From contig JARBJD010000303.1 in the NCBI GenBank assembly GCA_033064195.1, positions 25,013 to 89,012 of the forward strand: a DNA stretch of 64,000 nucleotides, read 5' to 3'. The DNA comes from Blattamonas nauphoetae. Its lineage: Eukaryota; Preaxostyla; Oxymonadida. The notes beneath the pieces are model-generated. The model was not told where the DNA came from. It ran no database searches and saw only the letters and a list, made by a program, of their open reading frames with translations. Below, one piece after another: positions 22,477 to 32,974 of this stretch. Positions within the stretch are counted from its first letter, which is position 1, and the number at the start of each line of letters is the position of its first letter. A program made the translations under genes and the position numbers.

Positions 22477-22842
22477 GAATTAGATCGAGACCACAAGATA
22501 ATCTTTTTCACTAGCGACAACCTTTTTCTCCCTTCTTGAACGAACAATCCTTTTTTCCATGAATATATTGTGTGCGAACCTCATTTTTTGAATTACATAA
22601 ATCAAAGAATCTGAATTGAAGGAAAACAGCTCGTCACACTTCAGAGGTGGCAGAGACTAAAACAGAGAGATTGTTGGGATCATAGCTGCTGTTTATCATC
22701 GAAAAAATGGGAAACAGCGAATGAAATGTCGAAATTAAAACAAGGGTTGAGATCGCACTGAAATCAAAATAGACGATCGCCAAAAGAAAAAACCACTAGA
22801 GTATGGATTGACTTTGAAGAAGTAGCATGAGTTGTTGTGCTG
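22477..22842. other. Intergenic region, nothing recognised
   Basis: About 365 AT-rich bases lie between the vWA protein start and the EF-hand gene stop. I see no ORF, repeat or RNA structure that I can support. It should hold the promoter of the vWA gene and the 3' end of the EF-hand gene. Confidence 0.5.
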
Positions 22843-23139
22843 TCAAGCATCTTCGAGCCATGTTTGAATAATCTTTACAAATTCTTCGAATTCGATTGTT
22901 CCGTTTCTGTCCAAATCTGTCTGTGCAAAAATTTCGTCAATCTCTTCGTCAGTGGCATCCGGAACTATCTGTTTCATCGCGGCCGCAAGTTCAGCGACCT
23001 CGATTGTCCCGCTATTGTCGGTGTCGATATTGTCGAAAACTTGGCGAATAATGGCAAGTTCATTTGGCCTAATCTACGGAGGTGGGAATTGAGATGAGAT
23101 ATAGATGGATTGTCACACAGATTGAGTTTTTGGTGGCAT
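22843..23139 (-). CDS. Small two-EF-hand calcium-binding protein (83 aa)
   Basis: A tiny gene hidden by an intron. Exon 1 (23139-23119) encodes MPPKTQS; a 45 nt GT-AG intron (23118-23074, phase 0) follows; exon 2 (23073-22843) ends in TGA. The 83-residue product has two canonical EF loops with all ligand positions filled: DTDNSGTIEVAE and DLDRNGTIEFEE. Flanking helices match calmodulin (ELAIIRQVFDNI, EEIDEIFAQT, FVKIIQTWLEDA). It corresponds to one calmodulin lobe, like polcalcins or centrin/calmodulin half-molecules, and should bind calcium and a helical target. Its start codon lies 38 bp from that of the next gene, on the other strand. Confidence is high because both loops are perfect. Confidence 0.85.
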
Positions 23140-23177
23140 TTTGGATTCGATCCAGCCGTCACAAACTTTGTTTCACA
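23140..23177. promoter_or_regulatory. 38 bp divergent intergenic region (shared promoter, inferred)
   Basis: Only 38 bases separate the divergent ATGs of the EF-hand gene and the large Ser/Pro-rich gene. Transcription of both must start here or within the opposite gene. No TATA-like or initiator motif is obvious. Confidence 0.4.
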
Positions 23178-26100
23178 ATGACAACCGATAACGCGGAAGC
23201 GGGTTCCGATGAAGCCTTTCATAATCTCCTAGATGGGCTAAATCGGGAACAAACCTCCATTCTATCTTCACTCTTCCCAAACACAGAAACCTTCGCACAA
23301 CTCATCTGTGAATCTCTCCGCTCATCGATTCTGTCTCGAATGAACAAGATCCACACTAAACATCCCCATTCTGTGGAGTCTGTAATTGATTCGATCTTGG
23401 AGCACATCTGTATCTCCCTTCATTTCGTCATCAAATCTCTCTCTCTTCTAAAACAGTCCCACGACTTTTCAGCAGTCAATACTCTTCACAAATCATCTCT
23501 CAATTGCGTAGTGTGTCTGCTGATATTCCGCTGAAGAATAGTATCTCACATCACAACATTACACCACATTCAAGTGACACTGATATCCAATTTCTCGAAC
23601 TTGCGTTCACCGCCAAAGTTATCGAGTTGATTGACTATCGGCTGTACCAAATATTTAGGCAATCTAGTCATCTTCATCAGGCAGGTAGTGATGCCGACTT
23701 TTCCACCGATCCAAACAATCTGACTCCTCTGGAACGATCTGAGGAGACAGAACGATTATTCGAGAACATTGGCAGCGCCTCTCACAATTCTAACATTAAA
23801 ACGCCCTTTGAACCCGATCTATCGCTATATGAGGCAGAAAGGCATCGGTCTCTGATGGAGTTCTTTTCTCTCATGTATTTTCATTCCCATACCAAACAAA
23901 CCCTTGAAAATCTCCCAAATACAACACAAGTTGTCAATGCCCCCGCAAACCCCCGACGATCTCGGCGGAGACAAAAGAAAAATCGACCCCCCAAACCGGA
24001 GAAACCACCCAGCTCAGACCCACCAACACTGACCTCCCCACTCACTGCCACTGTCCCTTCCACTGCCACTGTCCCTTCCGCTGCCACATTCCCGTCAGAC
24101 TCATCCGATTCCGATCATCCGCCTCTCTTCCACTCCAGCAGCAGCTGCACCATCGACTCAGCTGGCGACCTCGTCCTGCGGTCGATTCGGAGAAGTCGGA
24201 AAGCGAAGGAAGAAGCTCGACTGGCCTCTCTGACAGTGGACGAGATGGATGCAGAACTGTCCAAGCTGGAAGAGGCGTTGGAGACGCAGATGAAGCGAGC
24301 AGTGTCGAGTGATGGGGACGACGAGTCGAGGTATCAGTTGGTGTTGGACCAGCCGCTCAATTCGGACGGAGAAGAAGAGAGGAAGATGAAGAAGGAGGAC
24401 ACACTCCACACTTTCACATCACGTCAAACCGATTCGAGGGAAGGGGAGGATCAAGGAGAAGGGGAGCATGGGAACGGGAGAACGATGGATTGTGGAGAGT
24501 TCGAGGCGGGCGGAGAGACCGACGATGGATCCTCCCGCGCTGACGCTGATTCAGACACACCCTCTCTCTCTTCAAACACAGACTCCATATCGTTCACACC
24601 GCACTCCCTCTCCTCCCTCTCATCCTCCTCACAACTCACTCCCAATCCCCCCAGCCCCCCTTTCTATCTTCCGCAAGACGCATCCCTCGCGACGTTCCTT
24701 GTCGGCGGAGAAGAATGGACACTCCAACAGCGCCGAAAGCGAACCGTTCAGCATGTCATCGCCAACACGATCGAATCAGCCGTCGACGAAGCAGCGACAG
24801 ACGCATTCAGACAGCTGCTCTCCCTCAACCGCCAGTCATTCGCTGAGCTCGACACCAAAATCAACGCCGTCGCCTCTTCCATCGCGCACGATGGCGTCCC
24901 TGTCCTCTCAGCACGACCACTCGGCCGACCTCTTCCTCGCAGCCACCAACTGCAGGGCTTGGCGGAGGACGACGACGAAATGGCCGCAACTCCGCAGACA
25001 CAGTTCACGTTTTCGACGTATCGGACGTTCCCGACAGAGCTGGAAATGGATAAATACCCCCCTGCCCCTCACTCGATTATTTCTTATGGGGGATACACAC
25101 CTGAGAAGCCGTCAGGTGGGAAGATCAGTGAGGAGTTTTGGGACGAGAGTGAACATGTGCAGACGGGGAGGAACGAGTCGAGATTCGCAACACATCCGAG
25201 CAAGGCGAATGTGGCAGCACTTCGAAATCGAAGACAGTCGATCAACTCAGTGAAGGAGCAGCAGAATCGATTGAAGAAGCAGTTACAAGGTCAGTCGGAC
25301 AAAGAGGAGCTGGAACGACACTCCCCCAACAAACGTGTCATCCAGCAGTCGCGCCCACGCAGCCTCAGCATCCACAACACACCGTGGGCCAACCTCTCCG
25401 TCGACCTGTCTCATTCGGCCAACACTCCGCCGGAACGAGAGGTGCTTCGGATCCACCCGGCCGTGCAGATGCCTCTGACGGCTGATCCGAGCTTCCTGAC
25501 GACCTTCCCTTCGCCGCAGCTGTACCAGTCTCCCCTCCGACTCTTCCAACGCCCACCCACCGCTTCGTCTCCGCAGAGTTCACCCACTTTCTTCTCGCTT
25601 CCTTTCGACAATTTGTCCAACAGTGTCTCTCCACACAGCAGCGCTCACACCACTCCTGCCACATCTCCCGCGCAGTCAAGAGCACAGTCCACACCTCAGT
25701 CGGGTCTCAGCGGGTCGAGCCCATCGCCTTCTCCGTCAAACCAGCACCGACGACGAGCAAGGCGTCATTCGAAGCAGACGCGACATTCGTCTCTTCACTC
25801 ATCGCCTCTCAACCAATCCCAGCCCTCTCCGACAATCCCCTCAATCGCTCCCAAGTTGAGCGAGGAGGGAAAGGGCGACACTTCGGATGAACGGACGATT
25901 CGGGACGAACTGGCACATGACAACCTCTTCCTGTCCGTTCATCGCAACACACTCACCACTCCTCCACCAACTCCCAACGACATCGTATCAGCCCAATCTA
26001 AAACAGCCCATCTTCCACCCCGTTCAACCATCGGTCGCTCTCCCCTCCGCTTGGCAGAAAGTGCCGAGCTGGCTGTGGCACACACCCACTCTCCTCCGAG

Positions 26101-26716
26101 CCATGCTGGGTCGACATTGCGAGGATCTGTCCAGTTTGTGTTGGACGAACGAAGCACTCAGAATGACAGCCGCGGTTCACTCGAAGTCGTTCCTGCACAG
26201 ACAGACCAGCTGGTTCAGAAGGAGGGGAACACTCCGAACTCCAAACACGCCGACAGTTCATCCATCCCGTCCACTTCCACGTCGACACCTCGTTCAGAGG
26301 AGAGTCTCTTCTCGTCCAACACCCGCCGCTCGATCGGATATCTCCCGAGCATCTCGACAACCCTCAGTCCTCGCTCGGACAAGCCCTCTTTTCGGTTGAG
26401 TGAAGACGACGGAACAGGAAGTGCCGAAGTGAAGAAAGAGAAAGGCGTTTGGATGATCAACCGGCGACGCTCAGTCCCTGCCGAGCTGTCACGCGAAATG
26501 TTGCTCACCGCTCGATCGGATCCGCCGAGCGCATCACAACACGGGAGGACACCTGACGCCATCAGTCCCCCTGCGATTCGTCACTCAGAACAGTCTGCCT
26601 CGTCGTTGGTTGTTGACAAAAAGGATGGCTCGTTGGATGAACCTCTCTCAGACACTTTGCAACCGCAAGCACCGGCACATGGTCTCGCAACGATGGTCAG
26701 TCTTTCCGGAGGCTAG
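23178..26716 (+). CDS. Large Ser/Pro-rich protein of unknown function (1,169 aa)
   Basis: Two exons, 23178-23507 and 23537-26716, are joined by a 29 nt GT-AG intron in phase 0. The first 170 residues look globular and helical (EAFHNLLDGLNREQTSILSS, IDSILEHICISLHFVIKSL, LELAFTAKVIELIDYRLYQI). The remainder is mostly disordered: Ser, Pro, Thr and acidic blocks, a basic patch RRSRRRQKKNRPPK and another RRRARRHSKQTRH. One ordered island lies around EWTLQQRRKRTVQHVIANTI and is followed by an Ala-rich helix. No catalytic motif or membrane segment is visible. The N-terminus could belong to a tethering or scaffold protein but I cannot name a family. The frame with its intron is well supported by length. 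Confidence 0.7.
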
Positions 26717-26943
26717 CAGTTTCGCGATATTCCGTTTTTTCTTGTGGATTACTTTTTTATCATTCTTCTCCTGTAAATTTGTGTATTTAAAAAACATCCA
26801 GAATTGTATCACTCGCTCATTCAGTTAATAGCTTATAGTTTTTCCGTTTTACACTTGTTTCATTCTTTTCTGTCGTAAGACTTTCTCACATCAAGTTCGA
26901 CCTTTCAATTACGATCATACTATGGGCAAATTGATCGAAGATC

Positions 26944-29214
26944 ATGACTGAACCAGACGGAAGTCACTCCACTGATGGAAAAGAGCTGAAATCACTCCTA
27001 TTTGATCCATTTTCCCCAAGTGTGGACACGGGATTTTGGCAACTCTTCTCAAAGCTCAAACTCGAAGTCATCAAGTCGAGCGATGCTCCAATTGAAATTT
27101 CTGGATACTTTTCGTCAGGTTCGTCTCTTGATGGATCAAATTCACTCTTTTCGTTGGATCGGGGGAGTCTGGAAAAGGATATGAAGTCTGCAACGTCTTT
27201 TCAAAACTCATTCTTCTTTCTGATTCTCAGAATCCCAGATCATTGTTATCGAACAAAAGGCACATTCATCAATACCAACACATTCGATGCGTTCAAGGAA
27301 TTGAATCCGAAAGAGAAATCACAAGAAGTGTGCCTGAAAATGGTTCAAGCAATCGACAACAAATCAGCACTCGAGAACCCGGAGATTTTGAGCCAATTCA
27401 TCCTCCTCTCCTACGCAGACTTAAAAGACTACGACTTTTCGTTCCTCTTCTGTTTTCCCGTCTTGCATCATCCGCCTCTTCTCACATCATCTCTTTCCGC
27501 AGCCTCCTCCGCCATTGGTGAAGCTCACCTCGCTTCTCTAATATCCCAAACAACCGGCATCGTTTCATTATATGACGTTGACACCTTCACTGTGCTTCCA
27601 TTTCACTCACTCCCATCAATTCTGGAAACAAACAAAACGACCAACAAACGTCTCGGAATTGCTATCAAAGATCCCGGCACAAGTCACGAACATCCCGGTT
27701 GGACCATCAGAAACGTTGCGTATGCTGTTTCGTACTGGCTGAAGAAACTGTCGATGACTGGAATTGACACAAATATTGTGTTCATCCGTGAACTCGTCCA
27801 GACCCACCGGACAAGAAATGATAAGGGCCAGCTCATCACAGAAGAGGAGTCAGCGCGTCTCTATCCACAGCTTGGAAGCCTTTTCTGCCAGACTACCATC
27901 CAGCCGCTCTCTGAACTTCCCGACCTTGTCTCAGGCGCTGGCCTCGCACATTCAGGTTGGGAAAGAAATGCAAAGGGGGGTACACGCCTTCGGAAAGTGT
28001 CCCTCAAACAATTTCTCGATCCAAACGCTCTCGCAGACTCTGCTGTTGATCTCAACCTCAATTTGATGCGATGGCGTCTCGCTCCCACCCTCAACCTCAC
28101 CAAGCTCAAGGAGCTCAAGTGCCTCCTTCTTGGATCGGGGACACTCGGCTGCTATGTCGGCCGCATCCTTCTCGGCTGGGGCGTTCGTCACATCACGTTT
28201 GTCGACCGAGGCAAGGTCGCCTTCAGCAACCCTGTCCGCCAACCACTCTTCAAGTTTGAGGACTGTCTGAATGGAGGCCGTCCTAAAGCTGAGGCCGCAG
28301 CAGACGCCCTTCGCGAGATTCTCCCGTCGGTCACAACACGAGGCGAGTCGCTCACCATCCGCATGCCTGGTCATCCCGTTTCTGGTCCTGATATGGACGG
28401 AAAAAGTGCTGAGGAGCAGGCAAAGGATGATGTGTTGAAGTTGGAGAATCTTATCCGGGAACACGACGCTGTTTTCTTCCTCACTGATTCTCGAGAGGCC
28501 AGATGGCTCCCGACCATGCTGTGTGCGTTTTATGGCAAAATTGCGATTAACACTGCTCTGGGATTTGATCAGCTTGTGATCATGAGACATGGAGGAGTTC
28601 CACAAGCTGACACAATCACAGAGACACCCATCCTCACTCCCTCCCACCCACAATTCGAAAATCACCCCGCACTCAATGCAGACCCCCACCTCGGATGCTA
28701 CTTCTGCACAGATGTGACGGCCCCCCGCAATTCCTTCCGCGACAGGACACTCGACCAGCAGTGCACAGTCACACGACCAGGACTTGCCCCGATCGCGTCT
28801 GCACTCGCAGTGGAGACTATGGTTGCAATCACTCAAAGTAAGCTCGGAAATATGACTCCAGTGAACGTCAGTAATGATGCGGAAGTGGATGTCATGATGA
28901 AGCGGACAGAGATGGAGGCAACTGCACAAGACAAAGAAGATAATGGGATGGGAATGGTCCCTCATCAACAGAGGTTCTTCCTCAGCACTTTTTCGTCAAC
29001 GAATCTCGAATACCAGGCGTATGGCCAGTGCACAGCCTGCTCAAAACTCGTGCGAGCAGGATATGCGAAAGAAGGTTTTGATTTCCTCCTGAAAGTGTTT
29101 AACGATCCGGACTTCCTTGAAGATGTTGTGGGGCTGAAGAAATTTGCCGACGAGTACGAAGCGCCGAAAGATGATGATGATGAGAACGACAGCGATTCTT
29201 TTGAACTGCTATAA
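26944..29214 (+). CDS. ATG7: Autophagy E1-like enzyme ATG7
   Basis: ATG7 activates ATG8 and ATG12 by adenylation and thioester formation, then passes them to ATG3 and ATG10 in the cytosol. The single 756-residue frame is full length. The N-terminal domain opens LLFDPFSPSVDTGFWQLFSK and has IEISGYFSSG, both typical of ATG7. The C-terminal E1 domain has the nucleotide loop LLLGSGTLGCYVGR near 395-405, FVDRGKVAFSNPVRQPLF, and the crossover region GCYFCTDVTAPRNSFRDRTL. The catalytic Cys is C607 in DQQCTVTRPG. The extreme C-terminus is acidic (DDDDENDSDSFELL), where ATG8-binding tails lie in other species. No intron is needed. Its presence implies a working ATG8 lipidation pathway in this organism. 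Confidence 0.95.
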   Translation: MTEPDGSHSTDGKELKSLLFDPFSPSVDTGFWQLFSKLKLEVIKSSDAPIEISGYFSSGSSLDGSNSLFSLDRGSLEKDMKSATSFQNSFFFLILRIPDHCYRTKGTFINTNTFDAFKELNPKEKSQEVCLKMVQAIDNKSALENPEILSQFILLSYADLKDYDFSFLFCFPVLHHPPLLTSSLSAASSAIGEAHLASLISQTTGIVSLYDVDTFTVLPFHSLPSILETNKTTNKRLGIAIKDPGTSHEHPGWTIRNVAYAVSYWLKKLSMTGIDTNIVFIRELVQTHRTRNDKGQLITEEESARLYPQLGSLFCQTTIQPLSELPDLVSGAGLAHSGWERNAKGGTRLRKVSLKQFLDPNALADSAVDLNLNLMRWRLAPTLNLTKLKELKCLLLGSGTLGCYVGRILLGWGVRHITFVDRGKVAFSNPVRQPLFKFEDCLNGGRPKAEAAADALREILPSVTTRGESLTIRMPGHPVSGPDMDGKSAEEQAKDDVLKLENLIREHDAVFFLTDSREARWLPTMLCAFYGKIAINTALGFDQLVIMRHGGVPQADTITETPILTPSHPQFENHPALNADPHLGCYFCTDVTAPRNSFRDRTLDQQCTVTRPGLAPIASALAVETMVAITQSKLGNMTPVNVSNDAEVDVMMKRTEMEATAQDKEDNGMGMVPHQQRFFLSTFSSTNLEYQAYGQCTACSKLVRAGYAKEGFDFLLKVFNDPDFLEDVVGLKKFADEYEAPKDDDDENDSDSFELL

Positions 29215-29346
29215 ACATTGTGATATTGCGTATTATCAATGTGGAGATAATGTTTTCTTGTTCTAATTTCACAACACGTCTTCTTTCATTTCTTTATCCT
29301 TTGTCCAACCCAGCATTCGGAAGACAAGTCCAAAATTCACAATTCG

Positions 29347-31554
29347 ATGGAATCGCAATTAACACCACATGCTATTTCTCATATTGCAAATGAACTGAAC
29401 GTTGTCACCCCAATTGTTCAAGGTTTTCTCACTCTTCAGTTCACAGCCCTTCTTTTCATCCATTCTTTTCTTCACTCTCTTATCTAGTTGTTGGGAAAAT
29501 TCCAGCGAACATGCCTCAGGCTCCAAACCCATATAAGTCTGCACAATTCAAAATTCTATTATCTATTCGATAATATCTTTTTACCACTCACAATTTCTGA
29601 TCCTCGATTCAGAACGTTTATCAGCGACTCGGAAGAAGTTCTTCCCTGCTGGATTACAATTGAGGGCAATGAAGATACTCTTAATTCTTTAGCTCGATAC
29701 AATCTTGTCCAATTAGATGATATTTCAGTATTCACCACGAACGGAAAATTGTGCGTCATTATCTCTCTTATAATTGACTTTCAGAACTGTCCGCGCAGGA
29801 AAAATTCAAATTGCCTCAGCTGAAGTGATAAGAAAGATCGGAGAACCACACAACTTTGGGCTGTCCAGCAGCAAGTCGACAGCAACAACAAATCAGGTTT
29901 GAACTTCCTTCCGACGATTGTTTATCTGTTCATTCATCCCGCAACATATATCAAATAGCCTACAGATTCTGTCAGGCAGGCAGGTAACAAGCTGTCAACC
30001 GACATCAGGCATCAAAACCAGGTTGTCAGTCTCCAGCAGACACCGATGCGATTGCAAAATTCTGTTGATCCTAGTTTATCTTCCCTTCTGCAACTATTTT
30101 CAATAGATTATCATCTCCTTCCGAAGACAGCTGATGGAGTCGTCCAAACACAGCCCATTGCAAGCTTGACGGTCTATTCTCATCACAGTTGGTGCATCAA
30201 AGCTCGTGTGACAGTCAAGTCTCCAATCAAAGAATATAATCAACGGACTCCGGACTCAAAAGGTCAAATACTATCGTGTGATCTCCTTGACGAAGATGGT
30301 GGTGAAACAAGGATTGTGTTCTTCAACGATATGGTTCTCAAATTTAAAGACATTATGGAGAAGGGAAAAGTATACTATATCCATCGTGGATCTATTCGAG
30401 TCCCAACAAACAAACGGTTTTGTAGATTCGATCACGAAATCACAGCAGGCTCTGAAACGGTGATCGTCCCGTTCCTCTCAACTCCGCGAGTGGGTGGGGG
30501 AAGAGTCAGCGATACAGGGGCACCTCTTGATGACGACGATACCATTGCGAAGATTAAATGGGACTTTGTGCCCAATCTCGCTCAACTGGAGCCCTACCCG
30601 TCAGACTCCTGGGTCGACCTAGTTGGCATCGTCTGCGAGGTTGGAGAGCTCACAGACATCACAACCAAGTACAAATCACAACTTCAAAAACGCACACTGT
30701 GGATATGCGATGAAAGCATGAACAAGTTGGAGGTCACATTTTGGGGAGAACAAGCAAGCGGGCCAGACAGCGTCCCGAACATCGTCAATCCCAACGCGGG
30801 CGACACTCTGAGCATAAAAGCAGCACGTGTCGGCGAATTCAACGGAAAGAACGTGTCGGTCGGGAATCAGACGCTTTTAGAGGTGAACGACACGTCAAAC
30901 GAGCGAGTGCGACAACTGAAGCAGTGGTGGACAGCAGAAGGGAGCGCGTTCCGTGACAAACTCGAGCCAGTGAAAGGGAAAGGCGGATATGGTGGCCGTG
31001 CTGTGCCTCGGTCGACCATCCGGCGGATCAAGGATGATGGGGCAGGATCGGAGCCTGGCCGTGTCGACCTGTTCTCAGTCATTGCGGCCCCTGTGTATTT
31101 TCAGAGGCAGAACTTGATGTATGTTGCGTGTCCGCAGGAGAAGTGTGGGAAGAAATTGGGAGAAGACATGATCTGCCTTTCCTGCGGCCCACAATCTCGT
31201 GGGATTATGAAATACATTGTGAATCTGAATGTGAGTGACTCCTCTGACAACCTTTGGGTGAACCTCTTCTCCAACCAGGCAGAGAAGTTCATTGGGTGTA
31301 CAGCTGAACTACTGTCTGACCTTCAGCATCGGTCGGAAACTGAATACACGGCGAAGCTGGACAGTTGCTTGTTTGACTATCATGTATGGAAGATCCGAGC
31401 CAAGTTGGACGAGTTCAACGAGCAGAGAAGAACACGGTACACGTGCTATAGCTTCGATAAATTGGATTTTGGGAAGGAATCGAGAAGGCTTGTTGCTGAG
31501 ATTGCGGCAACTCTTCCAGAAGACCAACAGGATTCATATTTTATCGGTGAATGA
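29347..31554 (+). CDS. RPA1: Replication protein A large subunit (RPA70)
   Basis: This is the nuclear ssDNA-binding subunit used in replication, repair and recombination. Five exons fit: 29347-29422, 29488-29536, 29613-29750, 29785-29896 and 29959-31554; introns are 65, 76, 34 and 62 nt; the product is 656 residues. The N-terminal OB fold (VVTPIVQVVGKIP ... TFISDSEEVLPCWI) is followed by a Gln/Ser linker. DBD-A starts PIASLTVYSHHSWCIKARV and DBD-B has WVDLVGIVCEVGELTDITTK with WICDESMNKLEVTFWGEQA. DBD-C carries a four-Cys zinc ribbon (CPQEKCGKK, CLSCG) and ends YIVNLNVSDSSDNLWVNLF. The linker exon boundary at 29959 is the least certain. Length and domain order match the family well. Confidence 0.92.
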
Positions 31555-31692
31555 ACACGGATGTCTTTGTTTTTTTACGTTTTATGGGATAAATTAATAG
31601 TCTCATTCTGGATCTGTGAGTGTGAAGATGATTAATTGCAGAACCATTCACTCAACTATCGATCAGACCATTTTATGGGTAGAATAACACAA

Positions 31693-32706
31693 ATGGCATA
31701 TCCTCCCCCCTACGCTCATCCAGGCGCTCCATACAATCCCAATCCTTATCCGCAATACTATCCTCAACAACAACCGATGCAGCCGTACGTGCCCAATGCT
31801 CAGCAAATGCAACAACAATTGATGGCATACTATGCCGGAGCATGTTCAGATGGGCTAATTGATGTCAATGAGATTATCAATGCAGCTGCAATGTTTCATG
31901 TGCAGATCGATCACAGGACAGCCCAACAACTCCTTGTTGACATCGCCGGTCCACAACGACGCATCACTCGGCAAGGATTTGTTGACGGAATGATCCAGTT
32001 TGTGCAAGCACGCACCGGAACAGCGCCTCTTCCTGTTCCGAGTCGGCCGTTGCCCCACACCTCGCAGATGTATCCTCAGCTCCAAGCTTTCTACGCAGGC
32101 GCTGTCAGTGATGGTCTAATTGATGTGAATGAAGTCATCACTGCCCTTCGACTTTTTGGGATTAACATTGATAAATATCAAGCTCGGAATCTCCTTGTTC
32201 AGATTGCTGGCCCACAGCAACGAATCACTCAACAGTCCTTCTGTGACGGCATTATCAGGTACACACAGACTCTTCCTCCGGCACCAGGCTATGCCCCAGC
32301 ACCACAGGCGTCTGCCCCGCCTCCTCAACTTCCCGGATCTTACCATTCACCCCCTCCACAGTCTCAATATCCTCCTCCACCTCAGCAGTCCTACCCGCCT
32401 CCCCCACTCTCAAATCCATCTGCACCTTATCAAGCACATCAGCAGTCACCCTCAGCCCCATCAGCACACCGTCAGCTCAGCCAGCAAGAGCAGGTTAAGC
32501 TGCACAATTTGTATGCACAAGCGTCGGCAAATGGTGCTATGAATTCGAACGAAGTCGTCACCATCTGCTCACACTTTGGAGTGCGAATTACCCCACAGGA
32601 GGCATCGTCTCTTCTTACACAAGTTGCAGGGCAGGTGGGGCGAATCACACAGGACCGATTTGTGCTGATCATCGGGGATTTTCTTGCTCAGAGACGAGGT
32701 TTTTGA
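31693..32706 (+). CDS. Pro/Gln-rich protein with three EF-hand-like repeats (337 aa)
   Basis: The ATG at 31693 starts MAYPPPYAHPGAPYNPNPYP; an open frame extends upstream but looks non-coding. Three homologous units of about 65 residues are visible, starting at LMAYYAGACSDGLIDVNEII, LQAFYAGAVSDGLIDVNEVI and LHNLYAQASANGAMNSNEVV. Each ends with a second half of the form RITxxxFxxxI. Each unit resembles a pair of EF-hands, but most calcium-ligand acids are missing, so binding is doubtful. Repeats 2 and 3 are joined by a Pro/Gln/Tyr-rich spacer. The Pro-rich head plus EF pairs recalls penta-EF proteins such as peflin/ALG-2, but I cannot assign it there. The gene lies 138 bp downstream of RPA70, on the same strand. 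Confidence 0.75.
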   Translation: MAYPPPYAHPGAPYNPNPYPQYYPQQQPMQPYVPNAQQMQQQLMAYYAGACSDGLIDVNEIINAAAMFHVQIDHRTAQQLLVDIAGPQRRITRQGFVDGMIQFVQARTGTAPLPVPSRPLPHTSQMYPQLQAFYAGAVSDGLIDVNEVITALRLFGINIDKYQARNLLVQIAGPQQRITQQSFCDGIIRYTQTLPPAPGYAPAPQASAPPPQLPGSYHSPPPQSQYPPPPQQSYPPPPLSNPSAPYQAHQQSPSAPSAHRQLSQQEQVKLHNLYAQASANGAMNSNEVVTICSHFGVRITPQEASSLLTQVAGQVGRITQDRFVLIIGDFLAQRRGF

Positions 32707-32974
32707 GGAAGCAAGGCACTCCTATCTATGTTTATTGGTGGCCATCATTTCGAGATTGTCTTCTTTTGATCTTTTTAGCCTCCTTTTTGTTGAAAGTTGA
32801 ACTCGAATCATGAATCAACGAGAAACTGGGCACTTTCAACAAAGGATGAATATCATCAAATATGATGATTTTTGCGGAGATGTGAATAAATCAAGAGTTC
32901 AATGCAACCACATCATTTCGGACACAATGACTCGCAATCTGAGGAGTGAGAACAATTAATGAGAACAATACAAA

